Positions 33,015-42,087 of a stretch of DNA of 64,000 bases are shown here, one piece after another. The stretch comes from VAZQ01 sp963841705. Its GTDB lineage: Bacteria; Pseudomonadota; Alphaproteobacteria; Rhizobiales; Xanthobacteraceae. The position numbers and the translations under genes are program-made. The stretch lies in the NCBI GenBank assembly GCA_963841705.1, contig CAWJDY010000014.1:1-64000 (forward strand), in the 5' to 3' direction. The notes beneath the pieces were generated by a model. It saw only the letters and a program-made list of their open reading frames with translations, made no database searches and was not told the DNA's origin. Position 1 is the stretch's first letter, and every line of letters begins with the position of its first letter.

Positions 33015-34633
33015 GTGAGCTCACGCGCCCGCCGATCAGGAAACTCATTCCGGACAATGCTCCGTTCACTCCGGAGCAGCGGACCTGGCTGGACGGGTTC
33101 TTCGCCGGCTTTCTCGATCTTGGCGACGCGACTGCGCTCGCGCCTGATGCCAACGCCGCGCTCGTCTCGCAGTTGATCGCCCCCGCCAAGGGTCCGCTGG
33201 AGGACGGTGACAACGGCGATGTGCCATGGCATGACCCGGCACTACCGCTTCCAGAGCGGATGCAACTCGCCGAAGGCCGCGCGCTGCGCCGGCGAATGAT
33301 GGCCGCGATGGGACAGCAGGATTGCGGACAGTGCGGCTACAACTGCGAGGACTACGCGAACGCAATCTTCCTGAAGAGTGAGGAACGGCTCAATCTCTGC
33401 GTCCCCGGCGGCAAGGATACGACCCGCGCGTTGAAAGCCCTCTACGGCGAGCTTGGCGATGCAAGCCGCCGGTTGCCTGCTGGCGGAACGGCAGGTCCCA
33501 GCATCACTGTCGTGCCGGCCGAGCGCGGCCGCTCGCGCGACAACCCTGTCGACGTGATGTTTCGCTCGCGCACGCGTCTGAACAAGCCGGGCTCGGGCAA
33601 GGAAACGTGGCACATCGCGCTCGACATCGCGGATGCCGGTCTCGGGTACAACGTCGGAGACTCCTTCGGCATCTTTCCCAGCAACGACCCCGCCCTGGTC
33701 GAGCAAATAATCAGACTGCTGCAAGCGCCGCCCGAGTTTCTCGTGGAGGGCAGGCCCCTGCGCGCCGTGCTGGGGGAGAGCGTTTCGCTCGGCCTTGCGC
33801 CCGACGCGCTGTTTCAGCTCATTTCCTACGTCACAAGCGGCGAGCGCCGACAGAAAGCGAAGGCGCTTGCTTCCGGCGAGGATCCCGACGGCGATGCGGC
33901 GAGCCTCGATGTGCTTGCAGCCATCGAGAAGTTTCCCGGCATTCACCTGGAACCCGAGCCATTCATCGAGGCATTGGACCCGCTGCAGCCGCGCCTCTAT
34001 TCCATTGCCTCCTCGCTGCGGAGCAGTCCCAACCAGGTTGCGTTGACGGTCGATGCCGTGCGCTACGCCGTCAACAAGCGGCAACGTCTCGGCGTCGCCT
34101 CAACGTTTCTTGCCGAGCGCGTCAAGCCGGGAGACAAGGTCAAGGCCTATGCGCAAAAGGCCGAAAACTTCAGCTTGCCAGCCGATCCGGCGGTCCCGAT
34201 CATCATGATCGGCCCCGGTACCGGGATCGCGCCCTTCCGCGCGTTTCTGCATGAACGCATGGCATCGAAGGCAACCGGCCGCAATTGGCTGTTCTTCGGC
34301 CACCAGAAGCACGATTACGACTTCTTCTACGAGGACGAGCTGATCGGAATGAAGGCGGCAGGCGTGCTGACCCGGCTCTCGCTCGCCTGGTCGCGCGACG
34401 GGGATGAGAAGTTCTACGTCCAGGACCGCATGCGCCAGATCGGTCAAGACGTGTGGTCATGGATCGCGGATGGCGCGCACGTCTACGTTTGCGGCGCGAT
34501 CACGATGAGCAAGGACGTGGAACGCGCACTGGTCGACCTCGTGGCAGCGCATGGGGCGCGCAGCATCGATGAGGCGATCGCCTTCGTTACCGATCTCAAG
34601 AAGAAGGGCCGATACCAGCAGGACGTTTATTAA
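33011..34633 (+). CDS. sulfite-reductase-type flavoprotein, Fe-S/FAD/NADPH, 540 aa
   Basis: Electron donor from NADPH to the NirA-family reductase. An N-terminal Fe-S motif C105-x2-C108-x3-C112-x17-C130 (CGQCGYNC ... LCVPGG) is followed by a CysJ-like FAD domain (RLYSIAS binding motif near residue 330) and the NADPH domain with IMIGPGTGIAPFRAFL, LFFGHQKHDYDFFYEDEL and VYVCGAITMSKDVE, ending KKGRYQQDVY. There is no FMN flavodoxin domain, unlike E. coli CysJ, so the Fe-S cluster probably replaces FMN as one-electron carrier. The start is ATG 33011 overlapping the previous stop. The frame is open far upstream through the nirA gene; that part is not coding. Confidence 0.88.
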   Translation: MSELTRPPIRKLIPDNAPFTPEQRTWLDGFFAGFLDLGDATALAPDANAALVSQLIAPAKGPLEDGDNGDVPWHDPALPLPERMQLAEGRALRRRMMAAMGQQDCGQCGYNCEDYANAIFLKSEERLNLCVPGGKDTTRALKALYGELGDASRRLPAGGTAGPSITVVPAERGRSRDNPVDVMFRSRTRLNKPGSGKETWHIALDIADAGLGYNVGDSFGIFPSNDPALVEQIIRLLQAPPEFLVEGRPLRAVLGESVSLGLAPDALFQLISYVTSGERRQKAKALASGEDPDGDAASLDVLAAIEKFPGIHLEPEPFIEALDPLQPRLYSIASSLRSSPNQVALTVDAVRYAVNKRQRLGVASTFLAERVKPGDKVKAYAQKAENFSLPADPAVPIIMIGPGTGIAPFRAFLHERMASKATGRNWLFFGHQKHDYDFFYEDELIGMKAAGVLTRLSLAWSRDGDEKFYVQDRMRQIGQDVWSWIADGAHVYVCGAITMSKDVERALVDLVAAHGARSIDEAIAFVTDLKKKGRYQQDVY

Positions 34634-35078
34634 CGCACGGAGCGGGGCTAAAACCGTCCCCTGCCGGCAAGCGTGTCGTCCCGAACGGCATTCAACTCCG
34701 ATACGTGGCGCTGGGCCCAGCTCTTCCCTGGGTCAAGCCCATAGGTGTTAACTTAAGATCGGCCACCATCCTCTCGGCCGTCATCGTCCGCGTATGCGGA
34801 CGATCCAGTAATCAGAAAAGTTGAATTTGGCACGGTTGCCACACCCGGCCGCGCTGGGATTACTGGATGCCCCGCTTAAAGCGGGGCATGACAAGCCGAG
34901 AGATTGGCGATTCCAGTTTAAGTTAGCGCCTATGCGGTCAAGCCCCTGGGTTCGGCCGGGACATGAAAACCGTCGTGTCCGGCCACATGCGGGTTACTTC
35001 ACAGTTCCGTGATCGGGGAATAAGCGGCAGGTTTTGCGAGTCTCCCAACCGTCAGCCCACGACATCCCGGAGAGGATA
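34634..35078. repeat. 445 bp intergenic region with REP-like palindromes
   Basis: Mirror-image GATCCAGTAATC (about 34802) and GATTACTGGATG (about 34857) lie about 55 bp apart. The right one is followed by hairpin GCCCCGCTT/AAGCGGGGC at 34869-34887 and CATGAC. TAAGTTAGCGCC and its approximate mirror GGTGTTAACTTAA add a further inverted pair. No gene found. Confidence 0.65.
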
Positions 35079-36014
35079 ATGAGCGAAAGCAAGGACAATC
35101 CCGGCGTCAGCCGGCGGAAAATATTGGAGTGCATGACCTGGGCCGGGACAGGGGTCTTGTGGACGGTCTCGGGGGGCGTGCCCCGCTCGCTCGGTATCAT
35201 CGACGGTGCCTTGGCCGCCGAGCCGGGCAAGCTCAGTTTTCTGCAGATCAGCGACAGTCACGTCGGCTTCGACAAGCCGGCCAATCCCAACGTGATCGGC
35301 ACGCTCGATGAGGCGATCGGCAAGATCAAGTCAATGCCGGCAAAGCCTTCATTCATGATTCACACCGGGGACATCACGCACCTCTCCAAGCCCGCCGAGT
35401 TCGACAATGCCAATGCGGCGATCTCGAAAGCCGGCCTGGACGTGCACTACGTTCCAGGGGAGCACGACCTCCTCGATGAAGACGCAAAGCTCTATCGCGA
35501 GCATTACGGCAAGAACGCCAAGGGCGCGGGCTGGTACAGCTTCGATGCCGGGGGCGTGCATTTCATCGGGCTTGTCAACGTCGTCAACCTCAAGGCCGGA
35601 GGGCTGGGCAATCTGGGGGAGGAGCAGCTCAAGTGGATGACGGACGACGTCAAGGGGAAATCCGCAGAAACACCGGTCGTGGTGTTCGCCCACATCCCAC
35701 TATGGACTGTCTACGAGAAGTGGGGCTGGGGCACCGACGACGGCGCCCGCGCCATCGAGCTGTTGAAGCGGTTCGGCTCGGTTACCGTGCTCAACGGCCA
35801 CATCCATCAGGTGATGCAGAAGGTGGAGGGCAACGTTGCCTTCCATACCGCCATGGCTACCGCATTTCCGCAGCCGGCGCCGGGCACTGCCCCCTCCCCC
35901 GGCCCGATGAAGGTCCCCGACGAGAAGCTGCGCTCGCTTCTCGGCGTAACCGATATCAACTTCGTCCAGGGCCAGCAGCGGCTCGCGATCATCGACAAGC
36001 CGCTGCAAGGGTAA
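35079..36014 (+). CDS. Tat-exported metallophosphoesterase, 311 aa
   Basis: Calcineurin-like phosphoesterase. The leader MSESKDNPGVSRRKILECMT then WAGTGVLWTVSGG is a Tat signal. Metal-binding motifs are FLQISDSHVGF (D-x-H), MIHTGDITH (G-D), YVPGEHDLLDE (normally GN-H-D, here GE-H-D), VVFAHIPLW (H) and LNGHIHQ (G-H-x-H). The start at ATG 35079 is supported by GAGAGGAT upstream. The GE-H-D variant replaces the conserved Asn, as in some periplasmic members. A cupredoxin gene follows 22 bp downstream, so the two form a periplasmic pair. Confidence 0.85.
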   Translation: MSESKDNPGVSRRKILECMTWAGTGVLWTVSGGVPRSLGIIDGALAAEPGKLSFLQISDSHVGFDKPANPNVIGTLDEAIGKIKSMPAKPSFMIHTGDITHLSKPAEFDNANAAISKAGLDVHYVPGEHDLLDEDAKLYREHYGKNAKGAGWYSFDAGGVHFIGLVNVVNLKAGGLGNLGEEQLKWMTDDVKGKSAETPVVVFAHIPLWTVYEKWGWGTDDGARAIELLKRFGSVTVLNGHIHQVMQKVEGNVAFHTAMATAFPQPAPGTAPSPGPMKVPDEKLRSLLGVTDINFVQGQQRLAIIDKPLQG

Positions 36015-36035
36015 GCTCTCAGGCGAGCGTGATTG

Positions 36036-36413
36036 ATGCAGATGCAGCTCTCGAGCCTCGCCCGCCTGTGCCCATCGGTTTGCCTGCTGGCGTTAGCGGC
36101 CGCCCTCGCGGCCGCTTCCCTTCCCGGCAAATCCCTTCATGCCGAGGATGCAAGGATCGGGATCGACAATTTCACCTTCGCACCGGAGCGGCTCACCGTG
36201 CGGGCCGGAACGACGGTGACCTGGCGCAACGAGGACGATATTCCACATACCGTCACATCAGCGGCTCGGCTGTTCAAGTCGAGCGCGCTGGACACGGATG
36301 ATAGCTATTCCTTCACCTTCACCGAGCCCGGCACCTACGAGTTTTTCTGCTCCCTGCACCCACGCATGACCGGGACGATCGTGGTTGAGCCGGCGAACGG
36401 TCCGCCGAGATAA
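36036..36413 (+). CDS. periplasmic cupredoxin (plastocyanin/amicyanin-like), 125 aa
   Basis: Type 1 copper electron carrier. A signal peptide (LCPSVCLLALAAALAAASLP) precedes the domain. Copper ligands are the His in NEDDIPHTVTS and the Cys, His and Met in YEFFCSLHPRMTGTIVV (C-x2-H-x2-M). ATG 36036 is preferred over the in-frame TTG at 36033. It is paired with the phosphoesterase upstream, as in other alphaproteobacteria, where the two appear to act together in the periplasm. Partner enzyme unknown. Confidence 0.85.
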   Translation: MQMQLSSLARLCPSVCLLALAAALAAASLPGKSLHAEDARIGIDNFTFAPERLTVRAGTTVTWRNEDDIPHTVTSAARLFKSSALDTDDSYSFTFTEPGTYEFFCSLHPRMTGTIVVEPANGPPR

Positions 36414-36530
36414 GTCCCATCCTTGCTCGAGCGTGCAGCTCGGTGCTGCCGACGGAGGTTCGTGAGGCTGATTGCCGGCTGGCTATGCGAAATTCGGCAG
36501 CCGGCCTTGGGTCGAGCTTCTTGTGTTGGG

Positions 36531-37739
36531 CTATTGCGAATCCGCCGGGCGCCGCCTGCGCACCTCCTCGTCGCTCGGCTGGAAGTCGGCGCCGTCCAGG
36601 TACTCATAGGACGTCATGGTCCCTTGGCCATCCTTTATCGCGGTCTTGCCGACATAGAGTCCAAGCGTCGACTGGTGGTCGATCGCCCGGAATGCCACCT
36701 TTCCTGCAGGAGACATGAACTCGAGCCCGTCAAACGCTTTGCTGAGAGCCTCGCTGCTCGTCGATCCGGCGCGCGCGATTCCGGCCGCAAGCGCCTTTAT
36801 CGTCGTGTAGCCCACCAGCGAGGACATGCGGGGATGATCATTGACGGCCTTCTGGTAGGCCTGCAGAAACTGCAGATGCTCGGGCGTCTTGATCAGGTAC
36901 CAGGGATAGCCGGTGACGTACCAGCCTTCCGGAGTTTCGTCCTTGAGCAGCTCAAGGTACTCCGGATCGCCGGTCAAGGGGCTCACCACTTCAACCCCGC
37001 GAAACAACTCGCGCGTCTTGCCTTCGCGCACGAACTTGGCGAGATCGGCGCCGAACAGGACGTTGAAGACGGCCTCGGGCTTTGCATCCGCGACGGCCTG
37101 GGCGACTGAGCCCGCGTCTATCTTTCCCAGAGGCGGCGCGAAGTCGCCGACGAATTCCACCTCGGGCTGTCGTTTCTTGAGCAGCTCCTTGAAGCTTGCC
37201 ACCGCGGATTGCCCGTATTCATAGTTCGGGTACACGAACGCCCAGCGCTTGCGCTTGAGATTTGCGGCATAGGGCACAAGCACCGCGGCATGGGTATAGG
37301 TAGAGGGCCGCAGGCGAAACGTGTAGCGATTGCCCGACTCCCATATGATCCGGTCGGTCAACGATGCGGAGGCGAGAAAGAACACCTTGTGTTGCTTCGC
37401 GTAGTCGGTGATCGCCACGCCGATGTGCGAAAGAATGGTGCCGCTGAGCAGATCCACCCGCTCATTCAGAAGGAGCTCATCGGCCATGCGCACCGCGTCG
37501 CCGGGATTGGCGCCGTCGTCGCGCGAGACGATCTCCAATTTTTTTCCGAGCACGCCGCCAGCGGAGTTGATCTGCTCGACCGCCAGATCCATCGCCTTGC
37601 GGTAGGGACCCATGTTGGCGGCCATCGCCTTGTAGCTGTTGATATCGCCGATTCTGATGACGCCGTCCGCACGCGCGGTATCGGCGGCGAGCAGCCCGGC
37701 GGCGACAAGGACGAGGATCGCGGATCGAGCTTGCATCAT
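36531..37739 (-). CDS. branched-chain-amino-acid-type ABC substrate-binding protein, 402 aa
   Basis: Periplasmic binding protein of the LivK/UrtA fold. A signal peptide MMQARSAILVLVAAGLLAAD ends before ARADG. The mature part has IRIGDINSYKAMAANMGPYR, DLAVEQINSAGGVLGKKLEI and WAFVYPNYEYGQSAVASFKE. ATG 37739 is chosen because AGGAGG lies at the right distance. No permease or ATPase is adjacent, so it either shares an importer or delivers a ligand to another system. It is the last gene of a 13-kb minus-strand catabolic block; members in such places often bind aromatic acids. Confidence 0.85.
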   Translation of the reverse strand: MMQARSAILVLVAAGLLAADTARADGVIRIGDINSYKAMAANMGPYRKAMDLAVEQINSAGGVLGKKLEIVSRDDGANPGDAVRMADELLLNERVDLLSGTILSHIGVAITDYAKQHKVFFLASASLTDRIIWESGNRYTFRLRPSTYTHAAVLVPYAANLKRKRWAFVYPNYEYGQSAVASFKELLKKRQPEVEFVGDFAPPLGKIDAGSVAQAVADAKPEAVFNVLFGADLAKFVREGKTRELFRGVEVVSPLTGDPEYLELLKDETPEGWYVTGYPWYLIKTPEHLQFLQAYQKAVNDHPRMSSLVGYTTIKALAAGIARAGSTSSEALSKAFDGLEFMSPAGKVAFRAIDHQSTLGLYVGKTAIKDGQGTMTSYEYLDGADFQPSDEEVRRRRPADSQ

Positions 37740-37760
37740 GGACCTCCTCATCGAAAGGAC

Positions 37761-38816
37761 TCACGCGGCGGTGGCGTCGCTGCCACGCGCAGAGCCGGCC
37801 TCCGCCTTGATCCTGTTTTCCACCATCTGCCGCATGCGCGCGGGCGCCGCATCGATGGCGAGCCTGATCGGCCGCCGCGCGCGGGGCTGCTTCTCCTTGC
37901 GATGAATGGCTTCGAGGATGACCTTGTCCTCGTTGAATGCGATGCGGAACTGCTCGATCATCGCCTTTGTGGCCGCCTCGTCGGTCGCGAAATTCTTCAC
38001 GAACAGCCAGTGATCGATGCAGCTGTCGGCATCGACCGGCGTGATGAAATGGCATGCGTAAATCTGGACGCATTTGGCGCGCACGCCCTCCGGTGCGCCG
38101 GTGCCCGTGAGCGCGCTGCCGAAGTCGATCACCGCGATGCTCGGAGCGGTGTAGTGGTAGTAGTGCCAGCGATCGACGTTCCCCGCGAACTTGCCGAATT
38201 TCGCAAACAGCGGGATCGCCGGGGCGTTCAAGATCCACCGCCAGGTCACCAGCGTGTTCTCTCCCCTCTTCTCGCTGTGGACCGGCACATCCTCGCCTTG
38301 GGTGTTGCCGAGAGTGGAGAGATGAACGAAGCTCACATGCGCCGGATCGCAGAGATTGTCTGCAAGGCTGAGGTAGTGGCAATCGATTCGCAGGGCGTCG
38401 CCCTCGACCGCGCTCCACGCGGCGTCGTGGTACTGCGGAAGATCATAGACCGCTGACGGATCGGCAAGCGCCGGATCCCCCATCCAGATCCACACCAACC
38501 CCATGCTCTCGATCAGGGGATAGGAGCGCACCTGCGCGTTGCGCGGGATGATGTCCTGGCCTGGAATGCGCACGCATTCGCCCCGGGAATCGAAGGTCAT
38601 GCCGTGGTAGCCGCATTCGATGGTGTCGCCCTTGAGGCGCCCCATGGACAGGGGTGTCAGCCGGTGCGGGCATGCGTCCTCGAGCGCGGCCGCCGAGCCG
38701 GTACTCTTGCGATACAGCACCACGTCCTCTTCGAGGATGCGCCGCGAGATCAGCTCGCGCTTTATGTCGCGCGACCACGCCGCAGGGTACCAGGCATTGC
38801 GGACGTACTCAGCCAT
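37761..38816 (-). CDS. Rieske 2Fe-2S aromatic-ring oxygenase (VanA type), 351 aa
   Basis: Oxygenase component that demethylates or hydroxylates aromatic acids using a Rieske centre and mononuclear iron. Rieske ligands are CPHRLTPL (C-x-H) and CGYHGM (C-x2-H). The iron site lies in ADNLCDPAHVSFVHLS, with two His and an upstream Asp. ATG 38816 is selected because AGGAGG is 7 nt upstream; ATG 38822 is alternative. No reductase gene is adjacent, so electrons must come from elsewhere. It lies 21 bp upstream of the binding protein gene and probably shares its transcript. Confidence 0.85.
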   Translation of the reverse strand: MAEYVRNAWYPAAWSRDIKRELISRRILEEDVVLYRKSTGSAAALEDACPHRLTPLSMGRLKGDTIECGYHGMTFDSRGECVRIPGQDIIPRNAQVRSYPLIESMGLVWIWMGDPALADPSAVYDLPQYHDAAWSAVEGDALRIDCHYLSLADNLCDPAHVSFVHLSTLGNTQGEDVPVHSEKRGENTLVTWRWILNAPAIPLFAKFGKFAGNVDRWHYYHYTAPSIAVIDFGSALTGTGAPEGVRAKCVQIYACHFITPVDADSCIDHWLFVKNFATDEAATKAMIEQFRIAFNEDKVILEAIHRKEKQPRARRPIRLAIDAAPARMRQMVENRIKAEAGSARGSDATAA

Positions 38817-38852
38817 TGTCATGCCTCCTGCTTGCGGAGCGGGACGGTGTTG

Positions 38853-38956
38853 GAGCGGGATGACTTTATCCTCGAACCGTCATCCCGCTCTATCCTCGTG
38901 CTTGAGCATGTCCTTTTCGCAAAACCGATTCCCGCTTTTGCTGGACATGCTCAAGC
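38853..38956. repeat. two hairpin elements between Rieske and cupin genes
   Basis: GAGCGGGATGAC (38853-38864) pairs with GTCATCCCGCTC (38879-38890), and GCTTGAGCATGTCC (38900-38913) pairs with GGACATGCTCAAGC (38943-38956). The second abuts the cupin stop codon and may act as a terminator or processing site. Confidence 0.75.
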
Positions 38957-38957
38957 G

Positions 38958-39488
38958 TCAGACCGCCTTGAGATGAGCGTCCCGGCGCTTGTAGAGGTCC
39001 TCATCCGCGTAACCCATGGTCTCCGGCTTGGCGCGACCCAGCATGACCTGAAAATAGACCGGCCCCAGGCTGTCGTTCTGATAGCCGTGGATCACGCCGG
39101 CCGGGCATGAAATGCATTCCCAGGGGCCGAGCCGGGTGGTGAGGCGTTTGCCGGTCTCATCCTCGACGAAGACGTCGAGAAATCCCTGCAGCACGAAGAA
39201 GCATTCCTCCACCTCGTGGGTGTGCGCGGCATTGCCCTGCCCGGGCTCGACATACATGATCGACAGCGTGAAATTGCTCGCCGGGATCACGGTTGGATCG
39301 CCATGCTTGCCGGAGCCGCCGGCACCGATGAAACGGTGCTGCGCGCGCTTGTAACCCTCGATCTTGGCGTCCTCGAACGCGGCCCAATCCGGCTTTTTCT
39401 CGCGGAAGCGCCCGACATATTTCTGCATGATGTCTTCCAACGGCGCATTCACCAATTCGGGTGGACGCGGATGGCGTGCAACGCTCAT
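38958..39488 (-). CDS. cupin-domain protein, 176 aa
   Basis: Possible dioxygenase or isomerase of the catabolic pathway. Cupin motif 1 has NAAHTHEVEECFFVLQG (His, His, Glu) and motif 2 LGPWECISCPAGVIHGYQND. The start at ATG 39488 (MSVARHPRPPELVNAPLEDI) follows AAGGAG; an earlier in-frame ATG lies at 39509. An N-terminal extension of about 80 residues precedes the barrel. The location between the molybdenum hydroxylase genes and the Rieske oxygenase gene suggests action on a ring-opened or hydroxylated intermediate. Confidence 0.8.
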   Translation of the reverse strand: MSVARHPRPPELVNAPLEDIMQKYVGRFREKKPDWAAFEDAKIEGYKRAQHRFIGAGGSGKHGDPTVIPASNFTLSIMYVEPGQGNAAHTHEVEECFFVLQGFLDVFVEDETGKRLTTRLGPWECISCPAGVIHGYQNDSLGPVYFQVMLGRAKPETMGYADEDLYKRRDAHLKAV

Positions 39489-39554
39489 GACGAGCTCCTT
39501 TTGGATCAACTATCGGCGTCGAACCTATTCCTGCATCGCGCTGCACGTCAAATG

Positions 39555-39775
39555 AAAGCGCTCCGAGTTCGTGTCCCGGACGAGTGGAGCGAGTGCTCGT
39601 GCACGAGCGGAACGAGACCCGGGACCCAGGGCAACAAGCACTGGTACGCGGTCTCTTTAGCCGACCGGTTCGTGCATGGCTGGCAGCGTCTGTCGCCACT
39701 GGATCCCGGATCTTCGCGCGCCGGAGCAAGCTCCGGCTCGCTCGTCCGGGACACGGTGTCCATCGCATCGCAACA
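39555..39775. repeat. palindromic intergenic element
   Basis: It starts GTTCGTGTCCCGGACGAG and ends TCCGGGACACGG, with internal GAGACCCGGGACCCAG and CTGGATCCCGGATC. This is the widespread 'gtgtcccggac' type of extragenic repeat of Bradyrhizobium-like genomes. It lies immediately downstream of the first molybdopterin-subunit gene. Confidence 0.7.
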
Positions 39776-39780
39776 AAAGG

Positions 39781-42087
39781 TCAGGCTCCGGCGGATTTCT
39801 TTTTTGCCTTACCCGCCTGCACCAGCTCCCAGATGCGCGCCGGCGTAAGCGGCAGCTCGCGCGGCTCGACCCCGAAATCGCTCAGGGCATTGGCGATGGC
39901 ATTGGCCATCACGCCGCCGGCGGCGATGATGCCGCCCTCGCCGGCTCCCTTGGCCCCGAGCGGATTGATGGGCGAAGGGTGCTCCTCGAAAACCAGGGCG
40001 CGGATGTTGGGGAAATCACTGGCGGTGGGGATGAGGTAATCGGCGAGGGATCCGGTGAGCAACTGCCCCTGCTCGTCGTATTGCAGATGCTCCATGATCG
40101 CCCCGCCGAGGCCCTGCACCACCGAGCCGATGGTCTGCCCATGCACGGTGCGCGGGTTGATGATGCGCCCGCAGTCCTCGACCACGACGTAGTCGATCAG
40201 ATCGACATGACCGAGCTTGGGATCGACGGCGACGTGGGCAGCGTGCGCCCCGTAAGTATAGGTGTGCTTCTTGTTGAGGAAAGCGCCCTCGGCCAAGATG
40301 CCATCAGCGGAGAGCCCCTTCAGCGGGATGGAGTTTCCGCCCGGGCTCACCGCCTTCATGCCATCGACAATTTCTACATCGGCCGCCTCGCAGCCAAGAT
40401 GCTTTGCGGCCTGCGCGCGAACAGCACGCATGAGATTGTCGGCCGCCGCCAGGATCGCCGAGCCGCCCATCACGACCGAGCGCGAGTGATAGGCTCCGTA
40501 GCCGTCGCTCACATAGGACGTGCTGCCGTGAAAGACGCCGCGGATGCGCTCCATCGGCAGCTCGAGCGCGTCGGCCGCGATCTGCGCAAACGCGGTCTCC
40601 AGGCCCTGGCCGATGGCGGAAGAGCCGACATAGACCGAGAAGAGTCCGTCCGGCTCCAGCACGATCCGCGCGGTTTCCTTCGGGCCGGCGGCGCCGCCTT
40701 CGATGAAACAGCCCACAGCAAAGCCGTGATATCGCCCCTTCAGGGCCTTGCCCTGCAATTTGGCGTTCTCCTGCCATTTGATCTCGTTTAGACAGCGCTC
40801 CAGCGTGACGTGATAATCGCCGCTGTCGAGCTCGTCCTTGCTTTCGTAGGGGGTGATCGTGGCGATGGGGTACGGCATCGCCCGCTGCGGCACGAGATTG
40901 CGGCGGCGGAACTCGACCCGGTCCACACCGAGATCTTTCGCTACGATGTCGAGCAGCCGCTCGCGAAAGAAATCGGTCTCAAAACGGCCGGGACCGCGAT
41001 ATGTGCCGACCGGCGTCTTGTTGGTCAGCAGCAGCGAAACATCGAGATCGATGTTCTCGATGCGATAGGGACCGGACATGAATTGCGCCACATTGCGCGC
41101 CCCCACCGCTCCGTTGGTGCGCATATACGCGCCCACATCCACATAGGCGTGCCCGCGCAAACCGAGGATGGTGCCGTCGCGCGTGCAGGCGATCTCCACA
41201 TCGCATTCCGCCTCGCGGGCATGGTTCACGGTCATGAGATGCTCGCGGCGGTCCTCGGTCCATTTCACCGGTCGCCCGATATGGCGAGCCGCGAACGGGA
41301 TGAGAAAATCCTCGGGGTAGAACTCGCCGCGGGCGCCGAAGCCGCCGCCGACGTCATTCTCGATGAGCTCGATGGCGTCTTCGGCAAGTCCCAGCTGCTT
41401 GGCGAGGGTGCGGCGGTTGAAGAACAGCACCTTGGCAGCGCCGGAAACGGTAAGCTTGCCGCGTGCCGCATCCCATTGCGCCAGCAGCCCGCGCGGCTCC
41501 ATGGGGAGTGCCATGTGGCGCTGGGTGCGAAAGCTTTCGCGCCGGGTATAGGGCGCACTGGCAAACGCGGCCGCCGCATCGCCGCGCACGGCCCGAAACG
41601 TCATTGCCAGGTTGTCGCCTTTTTCCTCGAACAGGAGCGCGGCCTTGCGCGCCGAAGCCACCCGATCGGAGACGACCGGCAACGGCTCGATCTCGACCTC
41701 GATCAATCCCAGGGCGTCTTCCGCAAGGCCGACGCTGTCCGCCAGCACGACCGCGATCGCCTCGCCGACATAGCGCAGCTTGTCCTCGGCGATGACGGGT
41801 TGGCCCACCGCCTCGAATTCCGGCAAGGGCTGCAGCCGCATGGGGACGCGCGGCACCGGCCTGCCGATATCATTTGCCGTGAGGACACTATGCACCCCGG
41901 CAAGGGCGCGCGCCCGTGAGACGTCGATCGCGCGGATGCGCCCGTGGGCAACCGAGCTGCGCAGGATGGCAGCATGCAGGAGCCCTTCGCGCGCGAGGTC
42001 GTCAACATATTCTCCGCGCCCACGCAGGAAGCGCAGGTCCTCGAGCCGTTCGATCGGGCTGCCGATGAGAGTGTTGACCGTCCTCAC
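39781..42087 (-). CDS. xanthine-dehydrogenase-family molybdopterin subunit (copy 1), 768 aa
   Basis: Large subunit of a CoxL/aldehyde-oxidase-type hydroxylase that uses water to hydroxylate N-heterocycles or oxidise aldehydes. It begins IGSPIERLEDLRFLRGRGEY. Cofactor motifs are GGGFGARGEFYPEDFLIPFA, GTYRGPGRFETDFFRERLLD and the catalytic Glu in GAKGAGEGGII near the C-terminus. The loop GTYRGPGR is not the AYRCSFR loop of CO dehydrogenase, so CO is not the substrate. I place the start at GTG 42087; the frame is open further upstream, overlapping the 2Fe-2S subunit. A close paralog lies at 43530-45818. Confidence 0.88.
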   Translation of the reverse strand: MRTVNTLIGSPIERLEDLRFLRGRGEYVDDLAREGLLHAAILRSSVAHGRIRAIDVSRARALAGVHSVLTANDIGRPVPRVPMRLQPLPEFEAVGQPVIAEDKLRYVGEAIAVVLADSVGLAEDALGLIEVEIEPLPVVSDRVASARKAALLFEEKGDNLAMTFRAVRGDAAAAFASAPYTRRESFRTQRHMALPMEPRGLLAQWDAARGKLTVSGAAKVLFFNRRTLAKQLGLAEDAIELIENDVGGGFGARGEFYPEDFLIPFAARHIGRPVKWTEDRREHLMTVNHAREAECDVEIACTRDGTILGLRGHAYVDVGAYMRTNGAVGARNVAQFMSGPYRIENIDLDVSLLLTNKTPVGTYRGPGRFETDFFRERLLDIVAKDLGVDRVEFRRRNLVPQRAMPYPIATITPYESKDELDSGDYHVTLERCLNEIKWQENAKLQGKALKGRYHGFAVGCFIEGGAAGPKETARIVLEPDGLFSVYVGSSAIGQGLETAFAQIAADALELPMERIRGVFHGSTSYVSDGYGAYHSRSVVMGGSAILAAADNLMRAVRAQAAKHLGCEAADVEIVDGMKAVSPGGNSIPLKGLSADGILAEGAFLNKKHTYTYGAHAAHVAVDPKLGHVDLIDYVVVEDCGRIINPRTVHGQTIGSVVQGLGGAIMEHLQYDEQGQLLTGSLADYLIPTASDFPNIRALVFEEHPSPINPLGAKGAGEGGIIAAGGVMANAIANALSDFGVEPRELPLTPARIWELVQAGKAKKKSAGA

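Noticed and set aside
39781..42087. CO dehydrogenase large subunit
   Set aside because: The active-site loop reads GTYRGPGR and not AYRCSFR, which carries the copper-binding Cys in CoxL form I.
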